NCBI GenBank assembly: GCA_016722295.1
Contig: JADKGL010000029.1
Coordinates: 275,595 to 339,594, forward strand
DNA: 64,000 nt
Source: Saprospiraceae bacterium
GTDB taxonomy: Bacteria > Bacteroidota > Bacteroidia > Chitinophagales > Saprospiraceae
Direction: 5' to 3'
Shown: in pieces, positions 1 through 9,360 of the stretch
Layout of the letters: each line of letters starts with the position of its first letter
How positions within the stretch are numbered: position 1 is the first letter of the stretch
Notes under the pieces: model-generated
The model's database searches: none
What the model was told of the DNA's origin: nothing
What the model saw: only the letters and a program-made list of their open reading frames with translations
Position numbers and translations under genes: made by a program

Positions 1-111
1 TTTTATCGATAACGAAAGAACTGTCCAATCCTATGGACAGCCAGTGCCCTTTATTTTAATTCGTTTTCTTTGGATGAACGACAAGCTTTCTAGTGAATCA
101 TTAGATATAAA
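1..111. other. Left edge, no supportable gene
   Basis: All three plus-strand frames carry only short open stretches here, and none resembles a protein I recognise. A gene truncated by the window edge may end here, because the hairpin at 112-144 has a T tract on its plus-strand side as well and could terminate a rightward gene. Nothing firmer can be said. Confidence 0.3.
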
Positions 112-144
112 AAAAACTCGCCCTGCAAAACAAAGCGAGTTTTT
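112..144 (-). terminator. Bidirectional intrinsic terminator downstream of porV
   Basis: ACTCGC (116-121) pairs with GCGAGT (135-140). The stem is extended by A and T runs on both sides, so either strand gives a stem followed by U residues. It lies about 25 bp after the porV stop and probably ends the porU-porV transcription unit. Confidence 0.75.
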
Positions 145-168
145 ATCAAGATTATATTTTACTTATTA

Positions 169-1378
169 TTAATTATCTTTTTCTGCATTTGCAAAATCAA
201 ATAACAGTGTAAATCGTAGTGTATTCGCTAATGGACTTCTATTGTTGTTAGTCGGCACTAAATAAGATAAATTTAATCCAAACACATTATACTTTACACC
301 ACAACCTAGTGTCAAAAACTTACGATTTCCTTTTAATGCATGTTCATTAAAATATCCCATTCGCACTGCAAACTGCTTATCATACCAATATTCTAATGCT
401 AAAGTCCACATCACTTCTTGCAACTCTTCTGTAAATCCTCCAGGAGCATCACCAAATGATCCTAGCATTCCTTCAAACAAAGCCTTTTCTCTGTAATCTG
501 CAATACCATTGTTATTAGGATCATAATGTTGAATCACCAGGTGGAATTGGAGAAGGTACCATGAATTTATTTACTTCACCGATGAGGTTTAATGAATTGT
601 AATCATCGAAGTTCATTTCATAATTAGCTCCAATACTCAAGTTAGTAGGTATAAAGTCCTTTGTTAAATTCTTAACATAAGTGACTTTAGATCCAATATT
701 AGTTATTGCTAGACCTAGATTTAAGTAATTTCTTCTTCCACTTTGACCAAGTGAGGTTCTATAAAATGTACCAATATCAGCGCCAAAAGACTTAGCGGAT
801 GTCACTTGATTCGTACCTACTGTCCTTCCCGAAGCCAAGTTTGAATAGGCAAATTTTGCAGATAAACTAGCTGAGAATTTTTCGGACAACTTTCGAGAAT
901 AAGCTAAGTTTAACTCCAATTCATTGGGTTTTCCAGTTCCAAGGTCCATTCCATTTTCATCGCGAAATTCAATTTCTCCTAATGAAAAATAACGTATTCC
1001 TCCTCCAACGGACTGATTATTATCGATTTTTTTAAATCCTGTAAGATAAAATAAATAGATATCATCAATCCCAAGATTTCGCAACCACGGGGAGTATGTC
1101 GCTGCAATACCCATATCATTTTCAGAAAAGGCAAGTCTTGCAGCATTGTGATGCATTGCATTAGGATCTGGAGATAATGCTGTCCCTGCATCTCCCAATG
1201 CGCCTGATCTTGCATCAGGATTTATGCGTAAGAATGGCAATGCGGTTAATATTGTATTGGATATACATTCTCCAGTATTTGCATCGATGATACATTTTTT
1301 AAATGGGCTCCAAAATTGAGCTGTTGAATATGTGGAGCTTAGAACAAGGCTAAGTAATGCTAAGAATATTTTTTGCAT
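169..1378 (-). CDS. porV: Type IX secretion outer-membrane protein PorV (LptO), frame disrupted
   Basis: PorV is the outer-membrane barrel protein that shuttles type IX cargo to the PorU sortase. A signal peptide (residues 1-20, ending STAQ) is followed by the family signature ALPFLRINPDARSGALGDAG. The C-terminal half has GSFGDAPGGF, FEYWY-like EYWYDKQFAVRMGYF and a terminal LVPTNN...LANTLRFTLLFDF strand. The reading frame is open from 1378 to 521 and then continues one frame over from about 537 to 169. One missing base in the GGTG run near 537-540 (minus-strand reading PPG then VIQHYDPN) restores a protein of about 400 residues, the family's usual size. A TAnnTTTG box lies 20 bp upstream, so porV probably has its own promoter although porU lies just upstream on the same strand. 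The break is most likely a sequencing indel. Confidence 0.93.
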
Positions 1379-1397
1379 GAACTGTGGTAAATTTTGG

Positions 1398-1405
1398 CAA
1401 AACTA
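1398..1405 (-). promoter_or_regulatory. Bacteroidota -7 promoter element of porV
   Basis: Minus-strand TAGTTTTG matches the TAnnTTTG consensus of the Bacteroidota primary sigma factor. It is 20 bp before the porV start codon, giving a short leader. No convincing -33 TTTG partner was fixed. Confidence 0.5.
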
Positions 1406-1476
1406 ATAAAGATATTATAAATATCTATATGTATTAGATATTTCATCTACTATTAATCGTAAAAAAGCTATTTTTA

Positions 1477-4400
1477 TTATTTTAATTTGACTAATTTCTG
1501 GTAATCGCTGCTTTTTTTGATTTTTTGACCAGCTATTTCAGCATTTAGTTTAATTTGATAGATATAGACTCCATTGGCTAAAGCACTGCCAAAATCATCT
1601 GTTCCATCCCATGTGATTCCAGTAATTCGATTCCCATTACTTCGTAGTGTTTTTTGAATCGTCTTAACTAATTTTCCGCTTAAAGTTGAGATATAGATAC
1701 TGGCCGTCATTTCAGCATTCGTCAGATTGGTTTCAAATTGAAATTCAGTTGAAGTAAAGAATGGATTTGGATAATTCAATACTTGCTTTAATTCGATTTG
1801 GTCGTCATCGAGAATGTAAAATTCTATATCTGCTTGTCCCATTTTATTGGATATATCCCAAGCTGTGAGACTCAATGTATGTTTTCCCACATTCAATTTG
1901 TTTAGAGGAAACAGGATTTCACCTTGTCTAGAATCGTTCAATTTTGACTTAAAATAATTATTTAAAATGATTGGATTTTGACCATCGCCATCCAATACTG
2001 CTGTGACGTCATGACCTATACTGTTTCCAGAAATATTAATACCCAAATCATCAGATAATTTGGCAAACAGCTTTGGACTTTCATTCGTGATGCCACCATT
2101 AACGAATGCATCGTCATTGATAAATAGTTTGACAATCGGAGGTGAATCGTCCTTAATTGAATCTTTAGAAACACCACCTATTATAAATCCATCAGAATAG
2201 CTTGCTGCATCGGCATCTTTTAGATTTGAAGCATATAAACTTATTTTACCTTGTCCATATTCATAATTGATATCTTTTGGAATGATAAATGAAAACTCCC
2301 ATTCTCCATTTGTTACTGCACTAGATCCCTTAAAAATAATATTCTTTTGAATATTGTAAGTGAATGGGCTACTACTTGGATCATTGCCTTTTGTTTTCAA
2401 TGTGATCTCCTTATCAAAGATGGTTGCAGATAGCTCCCCATTGAAAGAACTTAATTTATTTCCAAGCTCATCTTTGACATATCCCTTGATCGTCATTCTC
2501 TCAAGTGCCTTAAATGTATCTTGTACAGAAGACAAAGGTTTGTTATTAATTGAAGTAATAGCATGAGAATAATCTGGGTAGGCTAAGGTTAAAGACGGAT
2601 CTCCAAATAACATGAATTTTCTTGAATTTAATTTTATACCTCCTGAAGAATTTTCATTTTTTGCAGATGTAAGTATCTCTCCAATTGTTTGATATCTTTT
2701 GCCAATTTTTTCATAAAGTTTGTTGTGAACCGCTCTTGTCAAATGATAATTATCATCAGAATACACTGCACGAACAGTAGAAAATAAGGCAATTGCTCCC
2801 GATTTATTATGCACTGCATATTCTCCAGCATTGGTGATGCTTGGATCGTCAAATGCATTGAAAGAACAGGTTGCTGTAACCATCAATGGAAGTCTATATG
2901 CATTATCCCATCTACGAATATCATCGTCGAGTAACACTCTTTCTTGAGCTAATCCTGTAGGTCCTCCGTGTCCCATATAACTTAGTGTTAGGGCACCCTG
3001 GAAGACTGATGCATTGATGGCTTTCGTAGCTCCTGGATATCGCTCTCCTCCTGGAGTAGTTACTTGGTCAAAAGCATCGAAATAAATTTTTTGTAAATTA
3101 GGAATTTTTGTGCTTGTTTCATCTGCAATTGATTCTATTTGACTCAAATGCACATTTCCATCTTCATCATCAGAGGCAAATATCATATTTAATCTCCAAT
3201 CACCTAACGATTCTGGTGCTAGATCATATTGGATAATTTTATCGACTTGATTTTTCGCTTCTTCTTCATTGCGACATAGCAATCGTCCAACTGAGACATC
3301 CATCAACCCAACTAGATCTGCACCTTCAGTATCATCGAGCAGTGCATAATAATCATCTGTAGGAAAGCCATTAATCGGATTATATGATTCTAAAGTTTCA
3401 TAGGTTGGTACAAAACTTTCATTGTCCACTCTTTGGTCTATATGTCTGAAATCATATGAGCCATCGCCAAAGAGAAGTAAATATTTATAATTGGGTGATC
3501 TTGTGTAAACCATACGAGAAAAATCTCTTAATCCTGTTGGATCATCCGCACCAGATGAAAATTCATTATACACTTTTGTGATATCGACTGCTTCAACTTT
3601 AAATTTTGAAAAATCTTCTCTGTGTTTTTTTAGTCGTAAGGCTTCAGATTTAAATTTAGGATGATAAACGATGATAAGATCTGCATCAGTGATGCTATGT
3701 AAATTTTGATTCTCTACTTTCGAGACAAATTCAGGAGCTGAGAAATTTCCTTGGTCATTGAATAAAATGTAACTGTTGTATTGATCTAACGTGTTGTCAT
3801 TAAATTGAATTGTATTATTTGAATATGCAAAATTAATTGCTTTTGCATTGTGAAAATCATTGATTTTCCATAAGGTCAATTTACTTTCTGCGGATCCAAT
3901 TCTAAAGCTTGTTTGTGCATTTTTTGATGCCGAAGGATCAAATAAGTGTAAAGGTTTGTTCGTATAATTAGAAGCTGTTGTAGCACTTAGCTGAATGAAA
4001 TCTAACCATCCTTCATATGAAATACTACCGTTCACTTTAGGCTCAACAGAGACATTTATTTTATCAGTCGTAGCTTTCGCTTCTAAGGCAAAGTAAATGT
4101 CTGCAGCAATAGTTGCCGTACAATCATCTAAACTAACTCCATGCAAAATTCTAGTTTCTTGAGCTGAATTGCATTTTACTACTAAATTTGAACTCGAAGA
4201 TGATCTTGCAACAAAGGCTCCACTTACGTAAATCTTCGAATCTGGAATTATTCCAGGAAAAGTAAATTCATCAGCAAAATCAAAAACTCTTGTTGGGCTT
4301 ACACTTTCTCCAACCCAAGATTGCCCTGTGCCATGATTACATGAATTAAAATCTAATATATTTAAAAGATCTTTTTCATGTCGTTTACTAGTAAAATTTG

Positions 4401-5292
4401 TGTTTGAAATTGGAAAAGTTCCCGGTATAGATGGCAATTGTCCAATACGTTTACCATTAGTTGAATTAATTTTTATGAAATAATATGCTTTGGTTGAATA
4501 AATATTTTTCGCATAATCAAAATCTTGTTTGCTTGAATTGTATTCAAGTCTATCAGGTCCTTTTGCGTAAAAGAAAATTTGATCAGTAGCATTAAATACA
4601 CCATCATTTTCTCCAGAAATCCATATTGATAATTCTTCAAGATCATCGATTCGATTGGCAGCATTACTTTCGGGAAGCATACCAGATCCATTGCCGTAAA
4701 TTGAGATTTTTCTAGGATCTAGAGTACTTAGATTTAAATTTAAATTTTTTTCAAGAAAATTTTTATCTATTTTGTAAATACCAGTTTCAGTGATTGATAT
4801 CTTATATAGTTCCCCATCTGCTAAGACTGATTTTAATTTGAACGGTGGAGGAGGAGGGGAATATTGTATTGAATTGGATAGTACTACTTTAATTTCATAA
4901 TCAACTAATCTTTCAATTCGACCATTATTTTTTCTAAACGTTTCAATTTCTACCCAAGCTTTCGCTTGCTTGTTTTCAAAATAGATACCATGTTTTAGTT
5001 TGAACTCATCGGAAACTTTTATAAGTTTATTCGGAAGGTCTACAACTTCAATTTTTGTAGGAATGAGCTCAACTTGAAGCTGACCATTAGATGCAAGTTT
5101 AATTTGTTTACTTAGAATAGGGATTGAAGTCCTATCGTCGCAATATTGAGCTCCAAGAAAACTTGGATTCTTACTATCAGAAGTATTTTGCTTACTAGAA
5201 TTCCAAATTAATGTACCTTTGAGACTATATGATTCTTGGCAAATACCTATTTGTAAGCATAATAGTAAGAAAGTGATAATGTAATATTTCAT
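1477..5292 (-). CDS. porU: Type IX secretion system sortase PorU (peptidase C25 family)
   Basis: PorU is the gingipain-like surface sortase that cleaves the C-terminal sorting domain of type IX cargo and attaches the mature protein to A-LPS. The 1,271-residue length fits the family. A signal peptide spans about residues 1-19. A long beta-rich N-terminal region precedes the C25 domain (about 540-900), which shows the His/Cys pair: GHGG with His775 and TATCSF with Cys809. PorU itself ends in a sorting-domain-like module (YPNPFF, then GTDDFGSALANGVYIYQIKL), which is usual for this family. It sits directly upstream of porV on the same strand, 98 bp apart. porV-porU-gldJ proximity is also seen in Flavobacterium. 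The frame is intact. Confidence 0.96.
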   Translation of the reverse strand: MKYYIITFLLLCLQIGICQESYSLKGTLIWNSSKQNTSDSKNPSFLGAQYCDDRTSIPILSKQIKLASNGQLQVELIPTKIEVVDLPNKLIKVSDEFKLKHGIYFENKQAKAWVEIETFRKNNGRIERLVDYEIKVVLSNSIQYSPPPPPFKLKSVLADGELYKISITETGIYKIDKNFLEKNLNLNLSTLDPRKISIYGNGSGMLPESNAANRIDDLEELSIWISGENDGVFNATDQIFFYAKGPDRLEYNSSKQDFDYAKNIYSTKAYYFIKINSTNGKRIGQLPSIPGTFPISNTNFTSKRHEKDLLNILDFNSCNHGTGQSWVGESVSPTRVFDFADEFTFPGIIPDSKIYVSGAFVARSSSSSNLVVKCNSAQETRILHGVSLDDCTATIAADIYFALEAKATTDKINVSVEPKVNGSISYEGWLDFIQLSATTASNYTNKPLHLFDPSASKNAQTSFRIGSAESKLTLWKINDFHNAKAINFAYSNNTIQFNDNTLDQYNSYILFNDQGNFSAPEFVSKVENQNLHSITDADLIIVYHPKFKSEALRLKKHREDFSKFKVEAVDITKVYNEFSSGADDPTGLRDFSRMVYTRSPNYKYLLLFGDGSYDFRHIDQRVDNESFVPTYETLESYNPINGFPTDDYYALLDDTEGADLVGLMDVSVGRLLCRNEEEAKNQVDKIIQYDLAPESLGDWRLNMIFASDDEDGNVHLSQIESIADETSTKIPNLQKIYFDAFDQVTTPGGERYPGATKAINASVFQGALTLSYMGHGGPTGLAQERVLLDDDIRRWDNAYRLPLMVTATCSFNAFDDPSITNAGEYAVHNKSGAIALFSTVRAVYSDDNYHLTRAVHNKLYEKIGKRYQTIGEILTSAKNENSSGGIKLNSRKFMLFGDPSLTLAYPDYSHAITSINNKPLSSVQDTFKALERMTIKGYVKDELGNKLSSFNGELSATIFDKEITLKTKGNDPSSSPFTYNIQKNIIFKGSSAVTNGEWEFSFIIPKDINYEYGQGKISLYASNLKDADAASYSDGFIIGGVSKDSIKDDSPPIVKLFINDDAFVNGGITNESPKLFAKLSDDLGINISGNSIGHDVTAVLDGDGQNPIILNNYFKSKLNDSRQGEILFPLNKLNVGKHTLSLTAWDISNKMGQADIEFYILDDDQIELKQVLNYPNPFFTSTEFQFETNLTNAEMTASIYISTLSGKLVKTIQKTLRSNGNRITGITWDGTDDFGSALANGVYIYQIKLNAEIAGQKIKKSSDYQKLVKLK

Positions 5293-5380
5293 TTTAAATA
5301 TGGATTAGTTATGTATTATTATATCAAAGGCAAGTATATCTATTTTTATTATGAAAACGTTAAAATGGTAGACATATTTT

Positions 5381-6406
5381 ATGAAAGTTAGAGAAAAATC
5401 ATATTTGAGCAATTTATATATAGTCATTTTTAGTGTTTTGTTCGGCGCTGTAAATGCGCAAGATCCTATTTTTTCGCAGTATTTTGCAAGTCCAATACAT
5501 TTGAATCCTGCATTTACGGGATTGAGTGAGGCTCCTCGTTTTGGATTGAATTATCGAAATCAATTGCCTTTATTTGGTAGCTACAGGACCTATGTGACAT
5601 ATAGTGCCACTTATGATCAATATTTTGAAAGTCTGAAATCAGGATTTGGAATCCAACTATTGTCAGATGAAGCTGGTGAAGGGATATTGAAAAACAATAA
5701 AGTAGCATTGCTATATGGTTATCGAATTCCTATGTTGCGAAAAGGTCATTACCTCAAAGGCGGGTTAGAATTTGGAATAGTGAACTTTCGGTACGATTGG
5801 GATCAGTTTGTGTTTGGGGATCAAATTCAAGATTTGGAAACTGGTGCTATAGGTCCAGGAGGCACACCATACCCTTCAGATGAGATTAGACCGACCAAAA
5901 CATCAGACAATTATTTTGATATCGGGGCTGGAGCTTTATACTATACGCCAGATTTTTATATAGGACTCTCAGCAAAGCATATCAACACTCCTGAGAATGA
6001 TATTCTGAAAATCAATCAAAGCGCCTATGACGGATTGCCAGTTCGGTGGGTTTTCCATGGAGGATTTAACTATTATTTGAGTCGAGATCAAGAAAAGTTT
6101 TTAAGTCCAGCGCTAATGGTAGCAAAGCAATCGAAATTTTTTCAAGTAAATGTTGGAGCAAATTACAATTTTAGCATGCTTTTTGCAGGATTGTGGTATC
6201 GCCATACTCGGGTTAATTCAGATGCTTTAATCTTTCTTGTAGGATTTCAAAAAGAAAAATGGAAGTTGGGTTATAGTTTTGACTTTACTACTTCTTCTTT
6301 AGGAATTGAACAAGGAGGAAGTCATGAATTGAGCCTTTTGGTTCAATTAAAGAAGAATCCAAAGAAAAAATCAGTAGTCAGCGACTGTTTTAAGGCATTT
6401 CAGTAA
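5381..6406 (+). CDS. porP: PorP/SprF family type IX secretion outer-membrane protein
   Basis: The family signature follows the signal peptide directly: AQDPIFSQYFASPIHLNPAF, with cleavage after about residue 26. The remaining 315 residues are alternating beta strands of a predicted outer-membrane barrel with a conserved GLSAKH-type strand. PorP/SprF proteins act in type IX export or in attachment of particular giant adhesins, often as multiple paralogues, so the exact client is unknown. It is divergent from porU across an 88 bp spacer and is followed by gldJ after 73 bp. The start codon has no recognisable Shine-Dalgarno sequence. I use the porP name in the broad family sense. Confidence 0.88.
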   Translation: MKVREKSYLSNLYIVIFSVLFGAVNAQDPIFSQYFASPIHLNPAFTGLSEAPRFGLNYRNQLPLFGSYRTYVTYSATYDQYFESLKSGFGIQLLSDEAGEGILKNNKVALLYGYRIPMLRKGHYLKGGLEFGIVNFRYDWDQFVFGDQIQDLETGAIGPGGTPYPSDEIRPTKTSDNYFDIGAGALYYTPDFYIGLSAKHINTPENDILKINQSAYDGLPVRWVFHGGFNYYLSRDQEKFLSPALMVAKQSKFFQVNVGANYNFSMLFAGLWYRHTRVNSDALIFLVGFQKEKWKLGYSFDFTTSSLGIEQGGSHELSLLVQLKKNPKKKSVVSDCFKAFQ

Positions 6407-6446
6407 AAAAATAATTTTCAATGTGCTTGAAACAATAAAATTTGTA

Positions 6447-6454
6447 TAATTTTG
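6447..6454 (+). promoter_or_regulatory. Bacteroidota -7 promoter element of gldJ
   Basis: TAATTTTG fits TAnnTTTG and lies 25 bp before the gldJ ATG, leaving a leader of about 20 nt. It suggests gldJ can be transcribed separately from porP. Confidence 0.45.
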
Positions 6455-6479
6455 TTTTTTATTAAAAGATAGTAGTAGG

Positions 6480-7988
6480 ATGAATTTCAAAATCATTTCA
6501 ATGGTTTTGCTCGTAATGACAGGCTTAGTCATGTCTTGCAGCAAAAAAAATAAAGGTGGAGAATCTTCAGCGACAGGCTGGAAATACAATGATCCAGAAT
6601 ATGGAGGATTTGAAAAGATTGATTATGCAGGTCAGGCCACTGGACCGAATCTCGTACTCATAGAGGGGGGCACATTTACAATGGGACAGACTGAAGAGGA
6701 TGTTTCTTATGAATGGAATAATATCCCACGAAGAGTCACTGTTTCTTCATTTTATATGGATGAGACGGAGGTTACCAACATTAACTATCGCGAATATTTA
6801 CACTGGCTAAATCGTGTATATGTTTCATATTCAGATGTTTATAAGAAAGCTTTACCAGATACATTAGTATGGCGTGAAGAATTAGCTTATAACGAGCCTT
6901 TTGTTGAAACATACTTCAGGTTTCCATCATACGATGAATATCCAGTAGTTGGTGTGAACTGGCTTCAAGCAAATGAGTTCTGCAAGTGGAGAACTGATCG
7001 TGTAAACGAAATGATTTTGATCGAAAAAGGTATTTTTAATCCGAATCCACAGCAAGTGGATAATGATAATTTCAATACTAAAGCCTATTTATCTGGTCAA
7101 TATCAAGGCAATGTTCGCAAAGGATTACCGGATTTATCATCACAAAACGGTGGTGAAAGACCTGTAAAATTTGAAGATGGTATTTTATTACCAGAATATC
7201 GTTTGCCTACAGAAGCTGAATGGGAGTATGCAGCTTTGGCTTTGATCGGAAAACAATCTGAGAATAAAGATGAATTGATTACAGATCGCCGTATTTATCC
7301 ATGGGATGGCAATACTGTTCGATATAAAAGAAGAGATAAGTCAATGGGTAATATCCTTGCGAACTTCAAAAGAGATAAGGGAGATTATATGGGTATGGCT
7401 GGAAAGTTGAATGACCATGCGCATATCACAGCACCTGTTCGTACTTCTTGGCCTAATGATTTTGGATTATACCATATGGCTGGAAACGTTTCAGAATGGA
7501 CTTTCGACGTATTTAGACCGTTGACAGCTACTTCATTGCGAGATGTTGAAAATCATGATTTGAATCCTTTTAGAGGAAACGAATTCAAAGAATTAATCTT
7601 AGATGAATCAGGTAATCCAATTGAAAAAGATAGCTTAGGAAGATTACAGTATCAATTACAAAATGATTCTTTATTGATCAATCGTGAAAACTACAATAAG
7701 AATGAAGTTAAAGATTATTTTGATGATGATGACGATGCTATTGAATATGCTTATGGTAAATATTCATTGATTAATAAAAAATCAAGAGTTATCAAAGGTG
7801 GCTCATGGGCTGACAGATTATTTTTCTTATCACCTGGTGCTAGAAGATTTAAAGATGAAGATAAATCAGATCGTACGCTTGGATTTAGATGTGCTATGAC
7901 TAGAACAGGAGGTCCTGAAGGAAATGATGACGCAGGAGGTCTTGAGTTCAAGAGAAAGCAACCAAAGCAAAAGAGAAGTTATAAATAA
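6480..7988 (+). CDS. gldJ: Gliding motility lipoprotein GldJ
   Basis: A lipoprotein signal peptide ends in the lipobox LVMSC (Cys20). The rest is a formylglycine-generating-enzyme (SUMF1/FGE) fold: LVLIEGGTFTMGQ near residue 60, DETEVTN, YPVVGVNWLQANEFCKW, YRLPTEAEWEYAA, NVSEWTFDVF, and C-terminal VIKGGSWADR with LGFRCA. GldJ and its paralogue GldK use this fold structurally in the gliding and type IX apparatus, not as an enzyme. The acidic run near residue 420 (DYFDDDDDA) and the basic tail (KRKQPKQKR) are visible. I prefer GldJ over GldK because porU/porV are adjacent and murF follows, the usual gldJ neighbourhood. It is followed by a strong terminator. Confidence 0.92.
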   Translation: MNFKIISMVLLVMTGLVMSCSKKNKGGESSATGWKYNDPEYGGFEKIDYAGQATGPNLVLIEGGTFTMGQTEEDVSYEWNNIPRRVTVSSFYMDETEVTNINYREYLHWLNRVYVSYSDVYKKALPDTLVWREELAYNEPFVETYFRFPSYDEYPVVGVNWLQANEFCKWRTDRVNEMILIEKGIFNPNPQQVDNDNFNTKAYLSGQYQGNVRKGLPDLSSQNGGERPVKFEDGILLPEYRLPTEAEWEYAALALIGKQSENKDELITDRRIYPWDGNTVRYKRRDKSMGNILANFKRDKGDYMGMAGKLNDHAHITAPVRTSWPNDFGLYHMAGNVSEWTFDVFRPLTATSLRDVENHDLNPFRGNEFKELILDESGNPIEKDSLGRLQYQLQNDSLLINRENYNKNEVKDYFDDDDDAIEYAYGKYSLINKKSRVIKGGSWADRLFFLSPGARRFKDEDKSDRTLGFRCAMTRTGGPEGNDDAGGLEFKRKQPKQKRSYK

Positions 7989-8009
7989 TTTTTTATAAAA
8001 TATATCAAG

Positions 8010-8043
8010 TCCCCATATCTTTTCGATGTGGGGATTTTTTTTT
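8010..8043 (+). terminator. Intrinsic terminator of gldJ
   Basis: TCCCCATATC pairs with GATGTGGGGA around a TTTTC loop and is followed by nine T residues. It lies 21 bp after the gldJ stop. Because it covers the first in-frame ATG of the murF reading frame, it also argues for the later murF start. Confidence 0.9.
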
Positions 8044-8064
8044 GTAAATGTGAAGAAGTTGAAA

Positions 8065-9360
8065 ATGGATTTGTATAATTTATTTGAGCAATGCAATTAT
8101 AATTACTCCACAGACTCGAGGAAAATTTCAGAGGGTTGTTTATATATTCCATTAAAGGGTGCAAATTTTAATGGAAATGATTTTGTCATTAAAGCAATCC
8201 ATATGGGTGCGGCATATGCACTTACTGAAAATATCGAACTCGTAGATAATGTGAAAGTGTTTTTTGTACATGATGGATTGGAAGCCCTTCAGGATATAGC
8301 TCGAATTCATATTCAAAAACTAAAACCAAAAACAATCGCAATAACAGGTTCAAATGGTAAGACGACTACAAAAGAATTAATCCACAGCATTTTTTCAAAT
8401 TTCACAAAAGATGTCATTGCAACAGAGGGAAATTTAAATAATCATATAGGTGTACCTGTTACGATTTTACGATTGAGGCCGCATCATAAATTTGCAATTA
8501 TAGAAATGGGAGCAAATCACCAAGGTGAAATAAAATCACTCTGTGAAATCGCAAATCCAGATTTTGGTGTAATCACGAGTATTGGCAAAGCACATTTAGA
8601 AGGATTTGGAGGAGAAGAAGGTGTAATAAAAGCTAAAATGGAATTGTTCGATTTTTTGCAATACCATAAAGGCGTTTGTTTTTATAATTTGAATGATGCA
8701 ACTATCGCTTCAATGTATTTTGATGATAGTAGAAATATTTGCATTGGGAATGATTCTTCGCAATACAAAGGAGTATATTCCCAGTTAGTTCCAGATTTAA
8801 AATTTAAATTATTATTTGGAGCGGATTCAATTGAAATTGAGTCTCCGTTGTTTGGAATCCATAATTTTTACAATGCTTTACTAGCTGCATCAATTGCTCA
8901 ATATTTTGAAATTCCTAATGAACTAATTCAAAAGGGAATAAAAGAGTATATCCCTAAAAACATGCGTTCTGAATTTCTGCAAAGAGGAGAAAGTACAATT
9001 TTACTAGATGCTTATAATGCTAATCCTTCAAGCATGAGGCTAGCAATAGAAAGTTTTTCTCAGATGGAAGGGGAAAGTAAATATTTGGTACTAGGAGGAA
9101 TGGCTGAGCTCGGAAAATATGAACGGGATGAACATAATAGTTTAATTCAGTTTGTACAGGACTTAGGATTTCAAGATAAGGTTATATTAGTTGGACCTCA
9201 ATTCAAAGAGTGCAATGTTCCAAAATCATTTCTATACTTTATGAGAGTAGATGATATGATGTCATGGTTTGATACGAATATTGAAAATAAATCTGTTTCT
9301 GTGTTGATCAAAGGTTCGCGCTCGATTCAATTAGAAAAATTAATCTATAGATCAATTTGA
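8065..9360 (+). CDS. murF: UDP-N-acetylmuramoyl-tripeptide--D-alanyl-D-alanine ligase
   Basis: MurF adds D-Ala-D-Ala to the UDP-MurNAc tripeptide in the cytoplasm, the last soluble step of peptidoglycan precursor synthesis. Visible are the N-terminal STDSRKISEG substrate motif, the ATP loop ITGSNGKTTTKE (about residues 91-102), EMGANHQGEI, the TSIGKAHLEGFGG signature with the catalytic lysine region, and YNANPSSM in the C-terminal domain. Length is 431 residues. The open frame extends upstream to 8026, but that start lies inside the gldJ terminator, so I take the ATG at 8065 (MDLYNLFEQ). The stop overlaps the end of the convergent metalloprotease gene by 9 bp. Confidence 0.95.
   Translation: MDLYNLFEQCNYNYSTDSRKISEGCLYIPLKGANFNGNDFVIKAIHMGAAYALTENIELVDNVKVFFVHDGLEALQDIARIHIQKLKPKTIAITGSNGKTTTKELIHSIFSNFTKDVIATEGNLNNHIGVPVTILRLRPHHKFAIIEMGANHQGEIKSLCEIANPDFGVITSIGKAHLEGFGGEEGVIKAKMELFDFLQYHKGVCFYNLNDATIASMYFDDSRNICIGNDSSQYKGVYSQLVPDLKFKLLFGADSIEIESPLFGIHNFYNALLAASIAQYFEIPNELIQKGIKEYIPKNMRSEFLQRGESTILLDAYNANPSSMRLAIESFSQMEGESKYLVLGGMAELGKYERDEHNSLIQFVQDLGFQDKVILVGPQFKECNVPKSFLYFMRVDDMMSWFDTNIENKSVSVLIKGSRSIQLEKLIYRSI

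Noticed and set aside
8026..8064. Upstream ATG as murF start
   Set aside because: It lies within the gldJ terminator stem and T tract, and the extra 13 residues do not resemble MurF N termini.
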